Notes under the pieces: generated by a model
Told to the model about the DNA's origin: nothing
The model's database searches: none
What the model saw: only the letters and a program-made list of their open reading frames with translations
Shown: piece by piece, positions 1-8,891 of the stretch
Numbering within the stretch: position 1 is the stretch's first letter
Layout of the letters: each line of letters starts with the position of its first letter
Made by a program: the position numbers and the translations under genes
NCBI RefSeq assembly: GCF_040095835.1
Contig: NZ_JBBMFT010000009.1
Location: forward strand, 1 to 64,000
Direction of reading: 5' to 3'
DNA length: 64,000 bases
Origin: Flavonifractor hominis
GTDB taxonomy: Bacteria > Bacillota > Clostridia > Oscillospirales > Oscillospiraceae

Positions 1-3000
1 CCGGTGACGGCGGCGATGGACAGCGCTCCGGTCTCGGAATCATAGGTGTAGCCCTCGCCGGCGGTCAGGGTCTCGCCGGCCATGGTGACGGTGACGGTCT
101 CGGGCAGGAGGTAGCCCTCCTCGGCGGTCAGGGTCACATTCAGGGGCTGGCCCTCCTCCACCTGGGCGGGAGCGCCGTCGGCGGTCAGGTTGGTCAGGGC
201 GTAGGTGACGGCGTAGGTCACAGCGGGGACCTGGCCGTCGGTCAGGGTGTAGGTGTACAGCTCAGTGCCCTCGGCGTCGGACACGGTGAGGATGTCCCCA
301 TTCAGGATGATGTCGCCGGCGGTGCTCAGGCTGAGCTGAGCGCCCTCCAGGCCCACCAGAGAGACGTTGGACAGGAAGGCGTCCTTGCTCAGCTCGGCGG
401 GAATGGTGATGGTGCGCTCGGTCTCATCCACGGGGTAGGCGCTCTCCAGCCGCCAGCCGTGGATGGTGAGCTCGTTGATGGAGGGGGCCTTGGCGTTGGC
501 GCCCTCGCCGCTGGGGACCTTCACCACCAGGTAGCGGACCAGCTGCTGGTCCAGCACGTCGTGGACGGAGGTCTGGTAGTTGGTGTTGCCGGTGAAGATC
601 TGGGTGTAGCCCTGCTCGGCAAAGTCCTTGTCCTTGGCCGCGCCCTCGCCCCACTCGCCGTCGGCCTTGGCCCACAGCTGGTAGTCATAGGCGCGCTCGG
701 TGGGACGGTAATACTGGCTGTCCACGCTGGAGATGTGCCACACATCGCCCAGGTCCACTTCCAGCCAGTGGCCCCAGCCGCTGTCCACGCTCTTGTCGTA
801 GCCAGACCAGCGGGTGTCCGGATCGCCGTCCACCGCCTTATCGGCCGAGTTGGTGCTGTTCTCCTCGCAGGAGGCCCGGACGGTCTTGTCCAGAGCCAGG
901 TTGCCGGTCACCACCACGGTGGCCGGGTTGCTGGCGATGCCGCCCACCACGCAGTAGTAGTAATAGGTGCCCTCGGTGTCGGTGGAGAGGGTCAGGGTCT
1001 TGCCGGTGGCGCCGGGGATCGCCTGGCCGCCCTCGTTGCTGGCGGTGGTGTTGGAGTACCACTGGCAGGCCGCGCCCTCGGCGGTCTCCACGGACAGGGA
1101 GGCCCCGGCGTACAGGGGCAGCAGGGTGTAGGGCTCCGGCTGGCTCAGCAGGGGCACGCTCTCCACGGTGTACACCGTCTCACGGCCCAGGGAGTCGGTG
1201 ACGGTGATCTTGTCCCCGTCGGCGATCCAGGCGGAGGAGTTGCCGATCTTCAGCGTGGCGCTGCCGGTCAGCTTCAGGTTCTGCTTGACGGTGTCCGCCA
1301 GCTCGTTGGCCGGGATCTGGATGGTCTTGGCGTCCTCATCGATGGAATAGGCATCGGAGCTCAGACGCCAGCCGTACACCTCCAGCTCGCACACGGAGGG
1401 GCCGAAGGCGCTCTTGTCCGGGCTGTCGGTGACCTTGATGAGCACATAGCGCACCAGGCCCGCGTCCTCAGGCACCGCGTCGGACACGGTGGTCACCTTC
1501 TCGGACGTGCCGTCGGCGACGATCTGGGTGTAGCCCTCGGCGGCCAGGTCCCGGTCCTTGCCGGTGTTGCCCCAGTCGGTGCCCTCGTCGCCCTTGACCC
1601 AGATCTCATACTTGTAGGTACGCTCGACGCCCTTGTAGTGGGAGGCGTCGATTTGAGAGAGGTAGTAGCCCTCGCCCAGGTCCACCTCGATCCAGTCGCC
1701 CCAGACATAGTTGCTGGAGAAGCCGGACCAGCGGGTGTTCATGTCGCCGTCCACCGCCAGATCGGCCGTGTTGGAGTTCTCCACATGGGAGGCCTTGGCC
1801 GGCTGGTCCAGGGCCAGGCTGGTGTTGGAGAAGAGATAGGTCTTCTGCGTCACGCCGTCCTCGGCGGTGACCACCAGCTTCATGCCTACGGTCAGCTCGG
1901 TGGCCTCGTCGCTCACCGGCTCGCCGGCGGCGGTGCGCAGCTCATAGCTCTGGTTGTAGGAGTCCACGATGGAGGCCTTGAACTCGCCCCAGGTCAGCGG
2001 ACCGGAGAGCTGGATCTTGTCGTTGTTCACCGTCACGGCCTCGTTGTTCACGCTCAGGGAGACGGTGTAGGTGAAGCTGTCGATGCAGTCCTGGGCGTCC
2101 TGGGTCTTGAGCACGAAGCGCAGCAGGTTCTCGGTGGAGCGCTCCAGCTGCCAGCGCTGCAGGGTGCCGTTGGCCAGGGCCGCACGCAGGGCGTTGGGGT
2201 CGGGGCTGACGGCGGGGGCCTTCACATCGCCGCCGTTGAGCACGTCGTCCAGGTGGCTGGTGTGGGCGTAGAAGTCGGTCATCACAAAGCCGTCAAAGCC
2301 CCACTCGTCCCGCAGCACCTCGTTGAGCAGCTCGTAGTTGGCCGTGGAGTGGGTGCCGTTGATGCAGTTGTAGGAGGACATGATGGACCAGGGATGGGCC
2401 TCCTCCACGGTGATCTGGAAGCCCTTCAGGTAGATCTCCCGCAGGGCCCGCTCGGACACCCGGGAGTCGCCGTCCCAGCGGTTGGTCTCCTGGTTGTTGC
2501 AGGCGAAGTGCTTGAGCTGGGAGGCAAACTTCTGGCTCTGCACGCCGTTGGTGATGGCCACGCCCATCTTGCCCGTCAGGTAGGGGTCCTCGGAGAAATA
2601 CTCAAAGTTACGCCCGCCCAGAGGGTTGCGGTGGATGTTCATGCCCGGGGCCTGCCACAGGCTCATGCCGAAGTAGCGGGCCTCGTTGCCCATGGCCGCG
2701 CCCAGCTGCTCAATGAGCTCCATGTTCCAGGTGGAGGCCTGCATGGTGGCGCAGGGATAGAAGGTGGAAGTGGTCTCCCAGGTCTTCTTGCTGCCGTTGT
2801 ACTGGATGCCGGCCGGGCCGTTGGAGGTGCCGATCAGCGGAATGCCGTACACGTCCAGACCCGCCAGGCCCGTGCGGTGGCCCTTGTTGGACTCGGGATT
2901 GGTGCAGCCCACCATCTTGATGAGCTCATCGTCGGTCATGCGGCTGATGAAGGTGGTCAGCAGATCGTCCGCCGCCTGCTGGGCCTGCTCGTCCGCGTCG

Positions 3001-4595
3001 GGGGCGTTGGCCGCGTTGAAGGCCTCCACCACCTCGGGGAAGGTGATGAAGGGATCGTCCGACTCGGGCGGGTTGGTGTACTTGGCCTTCATCTCGGCCT
3101 CGGTGACCGAGTCCTTGGGGGCCGACTCGGTCTGGGTCAGCGCCTCATAGGTGCCGTCGGAGGTCAGGCGCTGGGTGAGCTTGGTGGTGTCGGGTACCAT
3201 GTGGTGCTCCAGCTGCTCCACCACCTCCAGGGCGGACAGCTTGTAGGTGTCCACCTGCTGGGCATTGCGCACCGAGTTGCCCACATAGAAGGTGTAGTCC
3301 CCAGCCTCCAGAACATAGGCCGCCTCGTGGCCGGTGCGGCCCACGTCGTCGTAGCTGGCCATGTCGTCAAAGGCAAAGCTCATGGTGACCGTCTCGGACG
3401 CGCCGGGGCCCAGCTCGCCGGTCTTGGCGAAGGCCGCCAGCTCCCGGGCCGGCTGGTCCAGCGCACCCTCGGGCGCGCCGTAGTAGACCTGCACCACTTC
3501 CTTGCCGGAATAGGTGTCACTGTTGTTGGTCACCTTGGCCGTCACCGTCACGGTCCGGTCCCGGCCCTCGCCGGTCACCTCCACCGTCTGGTCGGTGATG
3601 GCAAAGTCGGCGTAGGACAGGCCGTAGCCAAACTCGTAATTGACCTTCTCGGCCGCGCCGGGAATGGTCTCAAAGTAGCGGTAGCCGACGTAGATGTCCT
3701 CTTCATAATTGGGGTTGCTGACGCCGAAGTTGGCGGTGGTGGAGTAGTCGTCCAGACTGGCCGCCCAGGTGTCCACCAGCTTGCCGGAGGGATAGGCGTC
3801 GCCGCACAGCACGTCCGCCATGGCCGTGCCGCCGTCCATGCCGGGCAGGTAGACCACCATGGCCGCGTCAATGTCCGCATTGTCCTTCAGCCAGGAGGTG
3901 TCCACCACGCCGGTGACGTTGAGGATCACGATGACCTTCTCAAAGCCGGCCGCCTCCACCGCGTCCAGCATGGCCTGCTCGTTGTCGCTGAGCAGGAAGT
4001 CGCCCTTGCCCGACTTGCGGTCGGAATCCTCGCCCGCCGGACGGCCGATGGTCACGATGGCGGTGTCCGCGTTGGCCGCCGCCTGGTTCACCTGCTCCTC
4101 GGTGACCGCCATCTCGCCGCCGAACATGATGACCGCGCCCTGAGTGGTGCCGTAGCCGTAGGTGCGCCCGTCGTTCTTCCAGTAGTTGTCGTAGTAGTCC
4201 TGATAGGACTGATACAGATCGTCATACAGGGTGAGATACCCCGCATCTTCCTTGGCCTTCAGCCCGTCGTATAGGCTGACGTAGCCCACCTGGTCGTTGG
4301 CCGACTCAAAGTTGCCCGAGCCGCCGCCGCCCCAGATGAAGTCCACCTGGTTGATGCCGAAGATGGCCACCTTCTCCCCCTTGGACAGGGGCAGGGCCTT
4401 CTCACCGGACTCCCCAACCGCGCGGTTCTCCAGAAGGACCATGCCTTCCTCCGCTACGGTGCGGGCCATCTCGATGCCGCCCATGTTGCCGGTGGCCTCG
4501 CTGGGCTCGGCGTTGTAGGCACCCGCCTGGGGCAGAAGTCCGCCCACCATCACGGCAGTGAGGCCCAGCGCCAGAAGCCGCCTCATGTGTTTCAT
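1..4595 (-). CDS. Secreted glycoside hydrolase family 3 protein, inverted domain order, two F5/8C-type domains (C-terminus cut by window)
   Basis: Likely extracellular beta-glycosidase acting on plant or host glycans. Translation from ATG 4595 gives 1531 residues before the window edge. Residues 1-26 form a signal peptide. The (alpha/beta) sandwich domain usual for the GH3 C-terminus comes first (about 30-330). A fibronectin III-like domain follows (about 360-445), and the TIM-barrel domain usual for the N-terminus comes last (about 540-830). It carries the motifs KHFACNNQETNR near 695 and GFVMTDF, whose Asp774 is the expected nucleophile. Two discoidin/F5-8C-like domains (about 925-1073 and 1230-1380) flank an Ig-like segment, and a bacterial repeat-like segment begins near 1470. 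Inverted domain order is known in some ruminal and bifidobacterial GH3 enzymes. Substrate cannot be told from sequence. The start is supported by GGAG seven bases upstream and a clear signal peptide. Confidence 0.9.
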   Translation of the reverse strand, partial: MKHMRRLLALGLTAVMVGGLLPQAGAYNAEPSEATGNMGGIEMARTVAEEGMVLLENRAVGESGEKALPLSKGEKVAIFGINQVDFIWGGGGSGNFESANDQVGYVSLYDGLKAKEDAGYLTLYDDLYQSYQDYYDNYWKNDGRTYGYGTTQGAVIMFGGEMAVTEEQVNQAAANADTAIVTIGRPAGEDSDRKSGKGDFLLSDNEQAMLDAVEAAGFEKVIVILNVTGVVDTSWLKDNADIDAAMVVYLPGMDGGTAMADVLCGDAYPSGKLVDTWAASLDDYSTTANFGVSNPNYEEDIYVGYRYFETIPGAAEKVNYEFGYGLSYADFAITDQTVEVTGEGRDRTVTVTAKVTNNSDTYSGKEVVQVYYGAPEGALDQPARELAAFAKTGELGPGASETVTMSFAFDDMASYDDVGRTGHEAAYVLEAGDYTFYVGNSVRNAQQVDTYKLSALEVVEQLEHHMVPDTTKLTQRLTSDGTYEALTQTESAPKDSVTEAEMKAKYTNPPESDDPFITFPEVVEAFNAANAPDADEQAQQAADDLLTTFISRMTDDELIKMVGCTNPESNKGHRTGLAGLDVYGIPLIGTSNGPAGIQYNGSKKTWETTSTFYPCATMQASTWNMELIEQLGAAMGNEARYFGMSLWQAPGMNIHRNPLGGRNFEYFSEDPYLTGKMGVAITNGVQSQKFASQLKHFACNNQETNRWDGDSRVSERALREIYLKGFQITVEEAHPWSIMSSYNCINGTHSTANYELLNEVLRDEWGFDGFVMTDFYAHTSHLDDVLNGGDVKAPAVSPDPNALRAALANGTLQRWQLERSTENLLRFVLKTQDAQDCIDSFTYTVSLSVNNEAVTVNNDKIQLSGPLTWGEFKASIVDSYNQSYELRTAAGEPVSDEATELTVGMKLVVTAEDGVTQKTYLFSNTSLALDQPAKASHVENSNTADLAVDGDMNTRWSGFSSNYVWGDWIEVDLGEGYYLSQIDASHYKGVERTYKYEIWVKGDEGTDWGNTGKDRDLAAEGYTQIVADGTSEKVTTVSDAVPEDAGLVRYVLIKVTDSPDKSAFGPSVCELEVYGWRLSSDAYSIDEDAKTIQIPANELADTVKQNLKLTGSATLKIGNSSAWIADGDKITVTDSLGRETVYTVESVPLLSQPEPYTLLPLYAGASLSVETAEGAACQWYSNTTASNEGGQAIPGATGKTLTLSTDTEGTYYYYCVVGGIASNPATVVVTGNLALDKTVRASCEENSTNSADKAVDGDPDTRWSGYDKSVDSGWGHWLEVDLGDVWHISSVDSQYYRPTERAYDYQLWAKADGEWGEGAAKDKDFAEQGYTQIFTGNTNYQTSVHDVLDQQLVRYLVVKVPSGEGANAKAPSINELTIHGWRLESAYPVDETERTITIPAELSKDAFLSNVSLVGLEGAQLSLSTAGDIILNGDILTVSDAEGTELYTYTLTDGQVPAVTYAVTYALTNLTADGAPAQVEEGQPLNVTLTAEEGYLLPETVTVTMAGETLTAGEGYTYDSETGALSIAAVT

Positions 4596-4695
4596 AGATG
4601 TGTCTCCCTTCTTTCCTTTTTTCCATCCGGGCAAAGAATCGTGCAGAACTCCGCATGCCTCCTTTTTCCTGCGCCTGCCGCTGTCCACGGCAGAA

Positions 4696-4714
4696 GGACG
4701 GCCACAAGCCGTCC
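4696..4714 (-). other. Small hairpin in the leader of the GH3 gene
   Basis: A perfect 7-bp stem (4696-4702 with 4708-4714) with a 5-nt loop lies just downstream of the proposed GH3 promoter, so it would be at the 5' end of that mRNA. It has no U-tract and is not called a terminator. It may simply stabilise the transcript. Confidence 0.35.
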
Positions 4715-4725
4715 AGGATACCATA

Positions 4726-4754
4726 ATTTTACTACAATCCCATCGGCCGGTCTA
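4726..4754 (-). promoter_or_regulatory. Probable sigma-A promoter of the GH3 gene
   Basis: On the minus strand a TAGACC box (4749-4754) and a TAAAAT box (4726-4731) are 17 bases apart. The box-to-start distance gives a leader of about 125 nt. The remainder of the 293-bp gap 4596-4888 holds no gene. I could not find a convincing promoter for the rightward phage block in it. Confidence 0.45.
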
Positions 4755-4888
4755 TCATCAAATTGCGAAAAATCACACCCGTACATCTGTGCAGAAATGC
4801 GAAGCTACACAGGAAAAATTGAAAAAAGATGCACGCAAACGGGAAACTTCTCCCCCAAAAATCACCGGGGTTGAGGAGGGGGGAGCAC

Positions 4889-5194
4889 GTGAAGAACGAA
4901 CGGACACGGCTGCTGCGCCGGATGGAGGAACTGGCCCGGTGCAGAGTCAACGACGCGGTGAAGCTGGCTTTTCTGGACGCCGGGGACGCACAGGTCATCG
5001 ACCGGCTGGACCTGGCCGCGCTGACCGAATTCAAGCGCAGCGCCTCCGGCGCGGTGGAGATCCGCCTGGTGGACCGCATGGCCGTCCTGGAAAAGCTGGT
5101 GGAGCTGACCGGCGGGGCGGAGGAGAGCGCCGCCGCCTTCTACCGGGCCCTGGCGCTGGGGGCCCGGGAGAGCGGGGCGGACGATGGAAATTGA
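4889..5194 (+). CDS. Probable phage terminase small subunit
   Basis: A 101-residue basic and helical protein that overlaps the large terminase gene by 11 bases (ATG 5184, stop 5192-5194). Small terminases bind packaging sites and hand DNA to the large subunit. They are poorly conserved, so the call rests mainly on position, size and the charged helical sequence. GTG 4889 is preferred as start because a GGAGG-GGGGAG purine tract ends a few bases upstream; the in-frame ATG at 4829 has no such site. It opens a block of 17 structural genes on one strand. It could be another DNA-binding packaging protein. Confidence 0.6.
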   Translation: MKNERTRLLRRMEELARCRVNDAVKLAFLDAGDAQVIDRLDLAALTEFKRSASGAVEIRLVDRMAVLEKLVELTGGAEESAAAFYRALALGARESGADDGN

Positions 5195-6437
5195 GCGCTT
5201 TTCCCCCAAGCAGCGCCAGGTGCTCACCTGGTGGTGCCCCGGCTCGCCGCATGAGGCCAGGGAGGCCATCATCTGCGACGGCGCGGTGCGCAGCGGCAAG
5301 ACCCTGTGCCTGGGGCTGTCCTTTTTCTCCTGGGCCATGGCCGGCTTCGACGGCGCAGCCTTCGGCCTGTGCGGCAAGACCGCCGGCGCCCTGCGGCGCA
5401 ACCTGCTGGGGGAGCTGATGCCCCTGCTGGGGGAGTTGGGCTTCCGGTGGGAGGAGAAGGTCAGCCGCAACCTGCTGAAGGTCCGCTTCGGCGGGCGGGA
5501 GAACACCTTCTACCTCTTCGGCGGCCGGGACGAGGGCAGCGCCGCCCTCATCCAGGGGGTCACCCTGGCCGGGGTGCTGCTGGACGAGGCCGCCCTCATG
5601 CCCCGCTCCTTCGTGGAGCAGGCCTGCGCCCGCTGCTCGGTGACCGGCAGCCGGCTGTGGTTCTCCTGCAACCCCGAGGGGCCGGAGCACTGGTTTTACC
5701 AGGAGTGGATCCGCAAGAGCGGGGCGCGCAACGCCCTGTACCTCCACTTCACCATGGAGGACAACCCTGCCCTCTCCCCCCAGGTGCGGGAGCGCTACCG
5801 CCGCAGCTTCAGCGGCCCCTTTTACCGCCGGTTCGTGCTGGGAGAGTGGGCCGCCGCCCAGGGGCGGGTATACGACTTCTTTGACGAGAGTATGGTCCGG
5901 CCCGCCCCGGAGGGGGAGATGGAGCGCTGGTGCGTCTCCTGCGACTACGGCACCGCCAACCCCACCTCCATGGGCCTGTGGGGCCTCCGGGACGGGATCT
6001 GGTACCGGGTGGAGGAGTTCTACCACGACTCCCGCCGGGAGGGGAGGCAGATGACCGACGGGGAGTACGCCGACGCCCTGGAGCGGCTCACCGCCGGGCG
6101 GAGGATCTGGAAGGTGGTGGCCGACCCGTCGGCGGCCAGCTTCCTGGAGACCCTGCGCCGCCGGGGCTGGCCCGTACAGCCCGCCCGCAACGACGTGCTG
6201 GCCGGCATCCGGGTCACCGCCGGACTGCTCAAAAGCGGACGGCTGGTCATCTGCCCGCCCTGCCGGGACGCCATACGGGAGTTTTTCCTCTACCGCTGGG
6301 ACGAGACGGCGGCGGGGGACCGGGTCAAAAAGTGCCACGACCACGCCATGGACGACATCCGCTACTTCGCCGCCACCGTGGCGGCCGGGACGGAGGACTG
6401 CCTGGACGGGTTCTGCGTGGAGCGGGGACGGTTTTAA
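5184..6437 (+). CDS. Phage terminase large subunit
   Basis: ATP-driven DNA packaging motor and nuclease, 417 residues. The Walker A motif GAVRSGKT is at residues 33-40 and the Walker B run GVLLDEAALM is near 130-138. The coupling segment SCNPEG follows. The RNase H-like nuclease domain begins with CDYGTANPTSMGLWG near 253, which places a metal-binding Asp at about 254. All expected motifs are intact, so nothing suggests decay. It overlaps the preceding small-subunit gene, and a strong GAGGAGG site leads to the portal gene 12 bases downstream. Confidence 0.93.
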   Translation: MEIERFSPKQRQVLTWWCPGSPHEAREAIICDGAVRSGKTLCLGLSFFSWAMAGFDGAAFGLCGKTAGALRRNLLGELMPLLGELGFRWEEKVSRNLLKVRFGGRENTFYLFGGRDEGSAALIQGVTLAGVLLDEAALMPRSFVEQACARCSVTGSRLWFSCNPEGPEHWFYQEWIRKSGARNALYLHFTMEDNPALSPQVRERYRRSFSGPFYRRFVLGEWAAAQGRVYDFFDESMVRPAPEGEMERWCVSCDYGTANPTSMGLWGLRDGIWYRVEEFYHDSRREGRQMTDGEYADALERLTAGRRIWKVVADPSAASFLETLRRRGWPVQPARNDVLAGIRVTAGLLKSGRLVICPPCRDAIREFFLYRWDETAAGDRVKKCHDHAMDDIRYFAATVAAGTEDCLDGFCVERGRF

Positions 6438-6449
6438 GAGGAGGATGCC

Positions 6450-7622
6450 ATGGGACTGTTGCAGAAAAAACAAACGCCGCAGGCCGCGCAGGCGGTCCAG
6501 ATCCGGGAGGGGGGCAGACACCCCTTCGGCGTGCTGGACAGCTACGTGCCCCTGCGCAGCGGGGAGAATGAACTCTACCGCAGCATCCGGGAGGCCGTGC
6601 CCATCGTGGACGCCGCCATCTGGAAGCTCATCCGCCTGGCCGGGGGCGTGCAGGTCCGCTGCCGGGACCGGCGGGGACAGGAGGGGCTGGACTGGTTTCT
6701 CACCCACGTGGACACCGGACGGGGCCAGCGGGGCCTGCAGTCCTTCCTGGATGCCTACCTGGATTCCATGCTCACCTGCGGCCGGGCCGTGGGGGAGATC
6801 GTACCCGACCGCAGGCGGCGGGACATCGCCGCCGTGCTGTGCGCCGACCCCGCCGACGTGGAGATCCACCAGGGGGACTCCCCTTTGTCCTTCACCCTGT
6901 GGGGCCGGGACGAGACCGGCCAGACCCGGCCCCTGCCCCGGCAGGAGCTGCTGCTCTTCACCCCCTTCCAGCCCGAGGTGGGCAGCCCCTACGGGGTCAG
7001 CCTGCTGCGGTCCATGCCCTTTCTCACCGGCATCCTGCTGAAGATCTACCAGGCCGTGGGCATGAACTGGGAGCGGATGGGCAACCTGCGCTTCGCCGTG
7101 GTCTACAAGCCCGGGGACAACCCCCTGGACCAGTCCATGGCCCAGCAGCGTAGCCGCCAGATCGCCCAGGAGTGGTCGGCCGCCATGCAGGCCGGCCGGG
7201 AGGGGTGCGTGCGGGACTTCGTGGCCGTGGGCGACGTGGACATCCGGGTCATCGGCGCAGACGGCCAGGTGCTGGACAGCGAGGTGCCCGTGCGCCAGAT
7301 CCTGGAGCAGCTGGTGGCCCGCACGGGCATCCCGCCCTTTTTGCTGGGCTTGTCCTGGTCCTCCACCGAGCGGATGAGCACCCAGCAGGCCGACATGATG
7401 ACCAGTGAGATCACCGCCATCCGCCGGGGCCTGGAGCCGGTGGTGGAGCGCATCTGCGAGCTGTGGCTGCGCCTGCACGGGCTGGACAGCCGCGTGGAGG
7501 TGGACTGGCAGGATGTGAACCTCCAGGACCTGGTGGAGGAGGCCAGAGCCGAGCTCTACCGGGAGCAGGCCAGGACGGTGCGCATGGAAAACGACGCCAA
7601 GGAGAAAGGAGCGGGACTATGA
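6450..7622 (+). CDS. Phage portal protein
   Basis: A 390-residue protein with typical portal features. It has an early conserved stretch on N-terminal helices (YRSIREAVPIVDAAIWKLIR) and a middle beta-rich region. The clip/stem segment ends in GIPPFLLGLSWSS, followed by long C-terminal helices. Portals form the dodecameric ring through which DNA enters the head and to which the tail attaches. It stands directly after the terminase and its stop overlaps the next start (ATGA at 7619). The start ATG 6450 has GAGGAGG at ideal spacing. Confidence 0.88.
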   Translation: MGLLQKKQTPQAAQAVQIREGGRHPFGVLDSYVPLRSGENELYRSIREAVPIVDAAIWKLIRLAGGVQVRCRDRRGQEGLDWFLTHVDTGRGQRGLQSFLDAYLDSMLTCGRAVGEIVPDRRRRDIAAVLCADPADVEIHQGDSPLSFTLWGRDETGQTRPLPRQELLLFTPFQPEVGSPYGVSLLRSMPFLTGILLKIYQAVGMNWERMGNLRFAVVYKPGDNPLDQSMAQQRSRQIAQEWSAAMQAGREGCVRDFVAVGDVDIRVIGADGQVLDSEVPVRQILEQLVARTGIPPFLLGLSWSSTERMSTQQADMMTSEITAIRRGLEPVVERICELWLRLHGLDSRVEVDWQDVNLQDLVEEARAELYREQARTVRMENDAKEKGAGL

Positions 7623-8500
7623 ACGTGACCAAACAAGCGGGGGTGGACCGGGGACTGGAGGTGGACCAGCGGGAGCTGGAACAGATCAACGCCATGAGCC
7701 GCAGGCCCCTGAACGCCGAGGAGGTCTATGCCTTCGCCGTGCGGCTGTGCGACAACGAGGTGGACCGGGACCACGAGCGCTTCCCCACCGCCACCCTGGA
7801 GGAGCTGGCCCCCCTGTTCGTGGGAAAGAGCGGGCTGTTCGACCACCAGTGGAGCGCCCGGGGCCAGACTGCCCGCCTCTACCGCACCGAGCTGGTGCAG
7901 GAGCCCGGACGCACCACCCGGGCGGGGGAGGGCTACTGCTACCTGAAGGGCTGCGCCTACATGCTGCGCACCGAGAGCAACCGGGAGCTCATCGCCGAGA
8001 TCGAGGCCGGGATCAAAAAGGAGGTCAGCGTGGGCTGCGCCGTGGAGCGGGCGGTGTGCTCCATCTGCGGCGAGCCCATGGACCAGTGCCCCCACGAGAA
8101 GGGGGAGAACTACGGCGGCGCGGAGTGCTGGGCCGAACTCACCGGGGCGGCCGACGCCTATGAGTGGTCCTTCGTGGCCGTGCCCGCCCAGCCCATGGCC
8201 GGGGTGATCAAGGCCATGGACCGGGACGGCCGCTCCCGCCTGGAGCGGGAGGCCGCCCTGGGGCGCAAGTATCTCCAGCAGCTGCGCCAGGAGGTGGTCC
8301 GGCTGGGCGGCCTGTCCGGCCTGGAGCTGGAGCACGGCGTGCTCTGCCGGATCGCCCGGGCCCTGGAGGAGCCCGAGCTGGACGCCCTGCGCCGCTCCCT
8401 GGAGCGGCAGGCGGACCGGAACTACCCGGTCCAGACCCAATTGCACTACGACGGCGGCGCGGACCGGCCCGATGAGCGGGACGGCGCGTTTCGGATCTGA
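7619..8500 (+). CDS. Phage prohead protease (XkdF-like) with cysteine-rich insert
   Basis: A 293-residue protein between portal and capsid, the usual place of the capsid maturation protease. The N-terminal part has the segment EVDRDHERFP, followed by GLFDHQW and IKKEVSVGCAVERA, and the conserved AYEWSFVAVPAQPMAGV near 180-197, as in XkdF-type peptidases. An insert near residues 145-165 reads CSICGEPMDQCPH and could bind zinc. The last 85 residues are charged and helical, as expected for a scaffolding (delta) domain, and no separate scaffold gene exists. The start ATG 7619 overlaps the portal stop; longer in-frame starts lie inside portal. Catalytic residues were not assigned. Confidence 0.75.
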   Translation: MNVTKQAGVDRGLEVDQRELEQINAMSRRPLNAEEVYAFAVRLCDNEVDRDHERFPTATLEELAPLFVGKSGLFDHQWSARGQTARLYRTELVQEPGRTTRAGEGYCYLKGCAYMLRTESNRELIAEIEAGIKKEVSVGCAVERAVCSICGEPMDQCPHEKGENYGGAECWAELTGAADAYEWSFVAVPAQPMAGVIKAMDRDGRSRLEREAALGRKYLQQLRQEVVRLGGLSGLELEHGVLCRIARALEEPELDALRRSLERQADRNYPVQTQLHYDGGADRPDERDGAFRI

Positions 8501-8530
8501 ACAAGCGCCGAGGGGAAAGGAGAACAGGCA

Positions 8531-8872
8531 ATGAGCAAGATTTCGTTTGAAGGCATCGGAGAAGTGGCGGCCACCTTCGCCTGCGAGGCGGAGGTACAGG
8601 CCGGCCAGGTGGTGGGCCTCACCGGCGACGGCACGGTGGGCCCCTGTGAGAGCGGCGGGCGGATCTGCGGCGTGGCCCTGTCCAGCGAGGACGGCTATGC
8701 CGCCGTGCAGATCGGCGGACTGTGCCGGGTGGCCAAGACCGGCGAGGAGGTTACCCCCGGCTTTGCCAAGCTCTCCGCCGACGGCACCGGCGGCATGAAA
8801 AAGGACGAGGCCGGCGGCACGGAGTACCTGGTGCTCCGGGTGGAGAGCGACGGCATGGTGATCCGGCTGTAA
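8531..8872 (+). CDS. Capsid decoration (head stabilisation) protein
   Basis: A 113-residue, beta-rich, glycine-rich protein (for example VQAGQVVGLTGDGTVGPC and EEVTPGFAKLSADGTGG). It resembles the small DUF2190-type decoration proteins that trimerise on HK97-fold capsids. It sits between protease and major capsid, the normal place. An AAAGGAG site precedes ATG 8531. Assignment rests on size, fold-like repeats and position. Confidence 0.65.
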   Translation: MSKISFEGIGEVAATFACEAEVQAGQVVGLTGDGTVGPCESGGRICGVALSSEDGYAAVQIGGLCRVAKTGEEVTPGFAKLSADGTGGMKKDEAGGTEYLVLRVESDGMVIRL

Positions 8873-8891
8873 GAAAGGGAGGATGCGGGAT

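Noticed and set aside
459..4274. A 1271-codon open frame on the plus strand opposite the GH3 gene
   Set aside because: Its product is low-complexity Gly/Val/His/Leu sequence with no domain. It mirrors the codon usage of the real minus-strand gene in GC-rich DNA.
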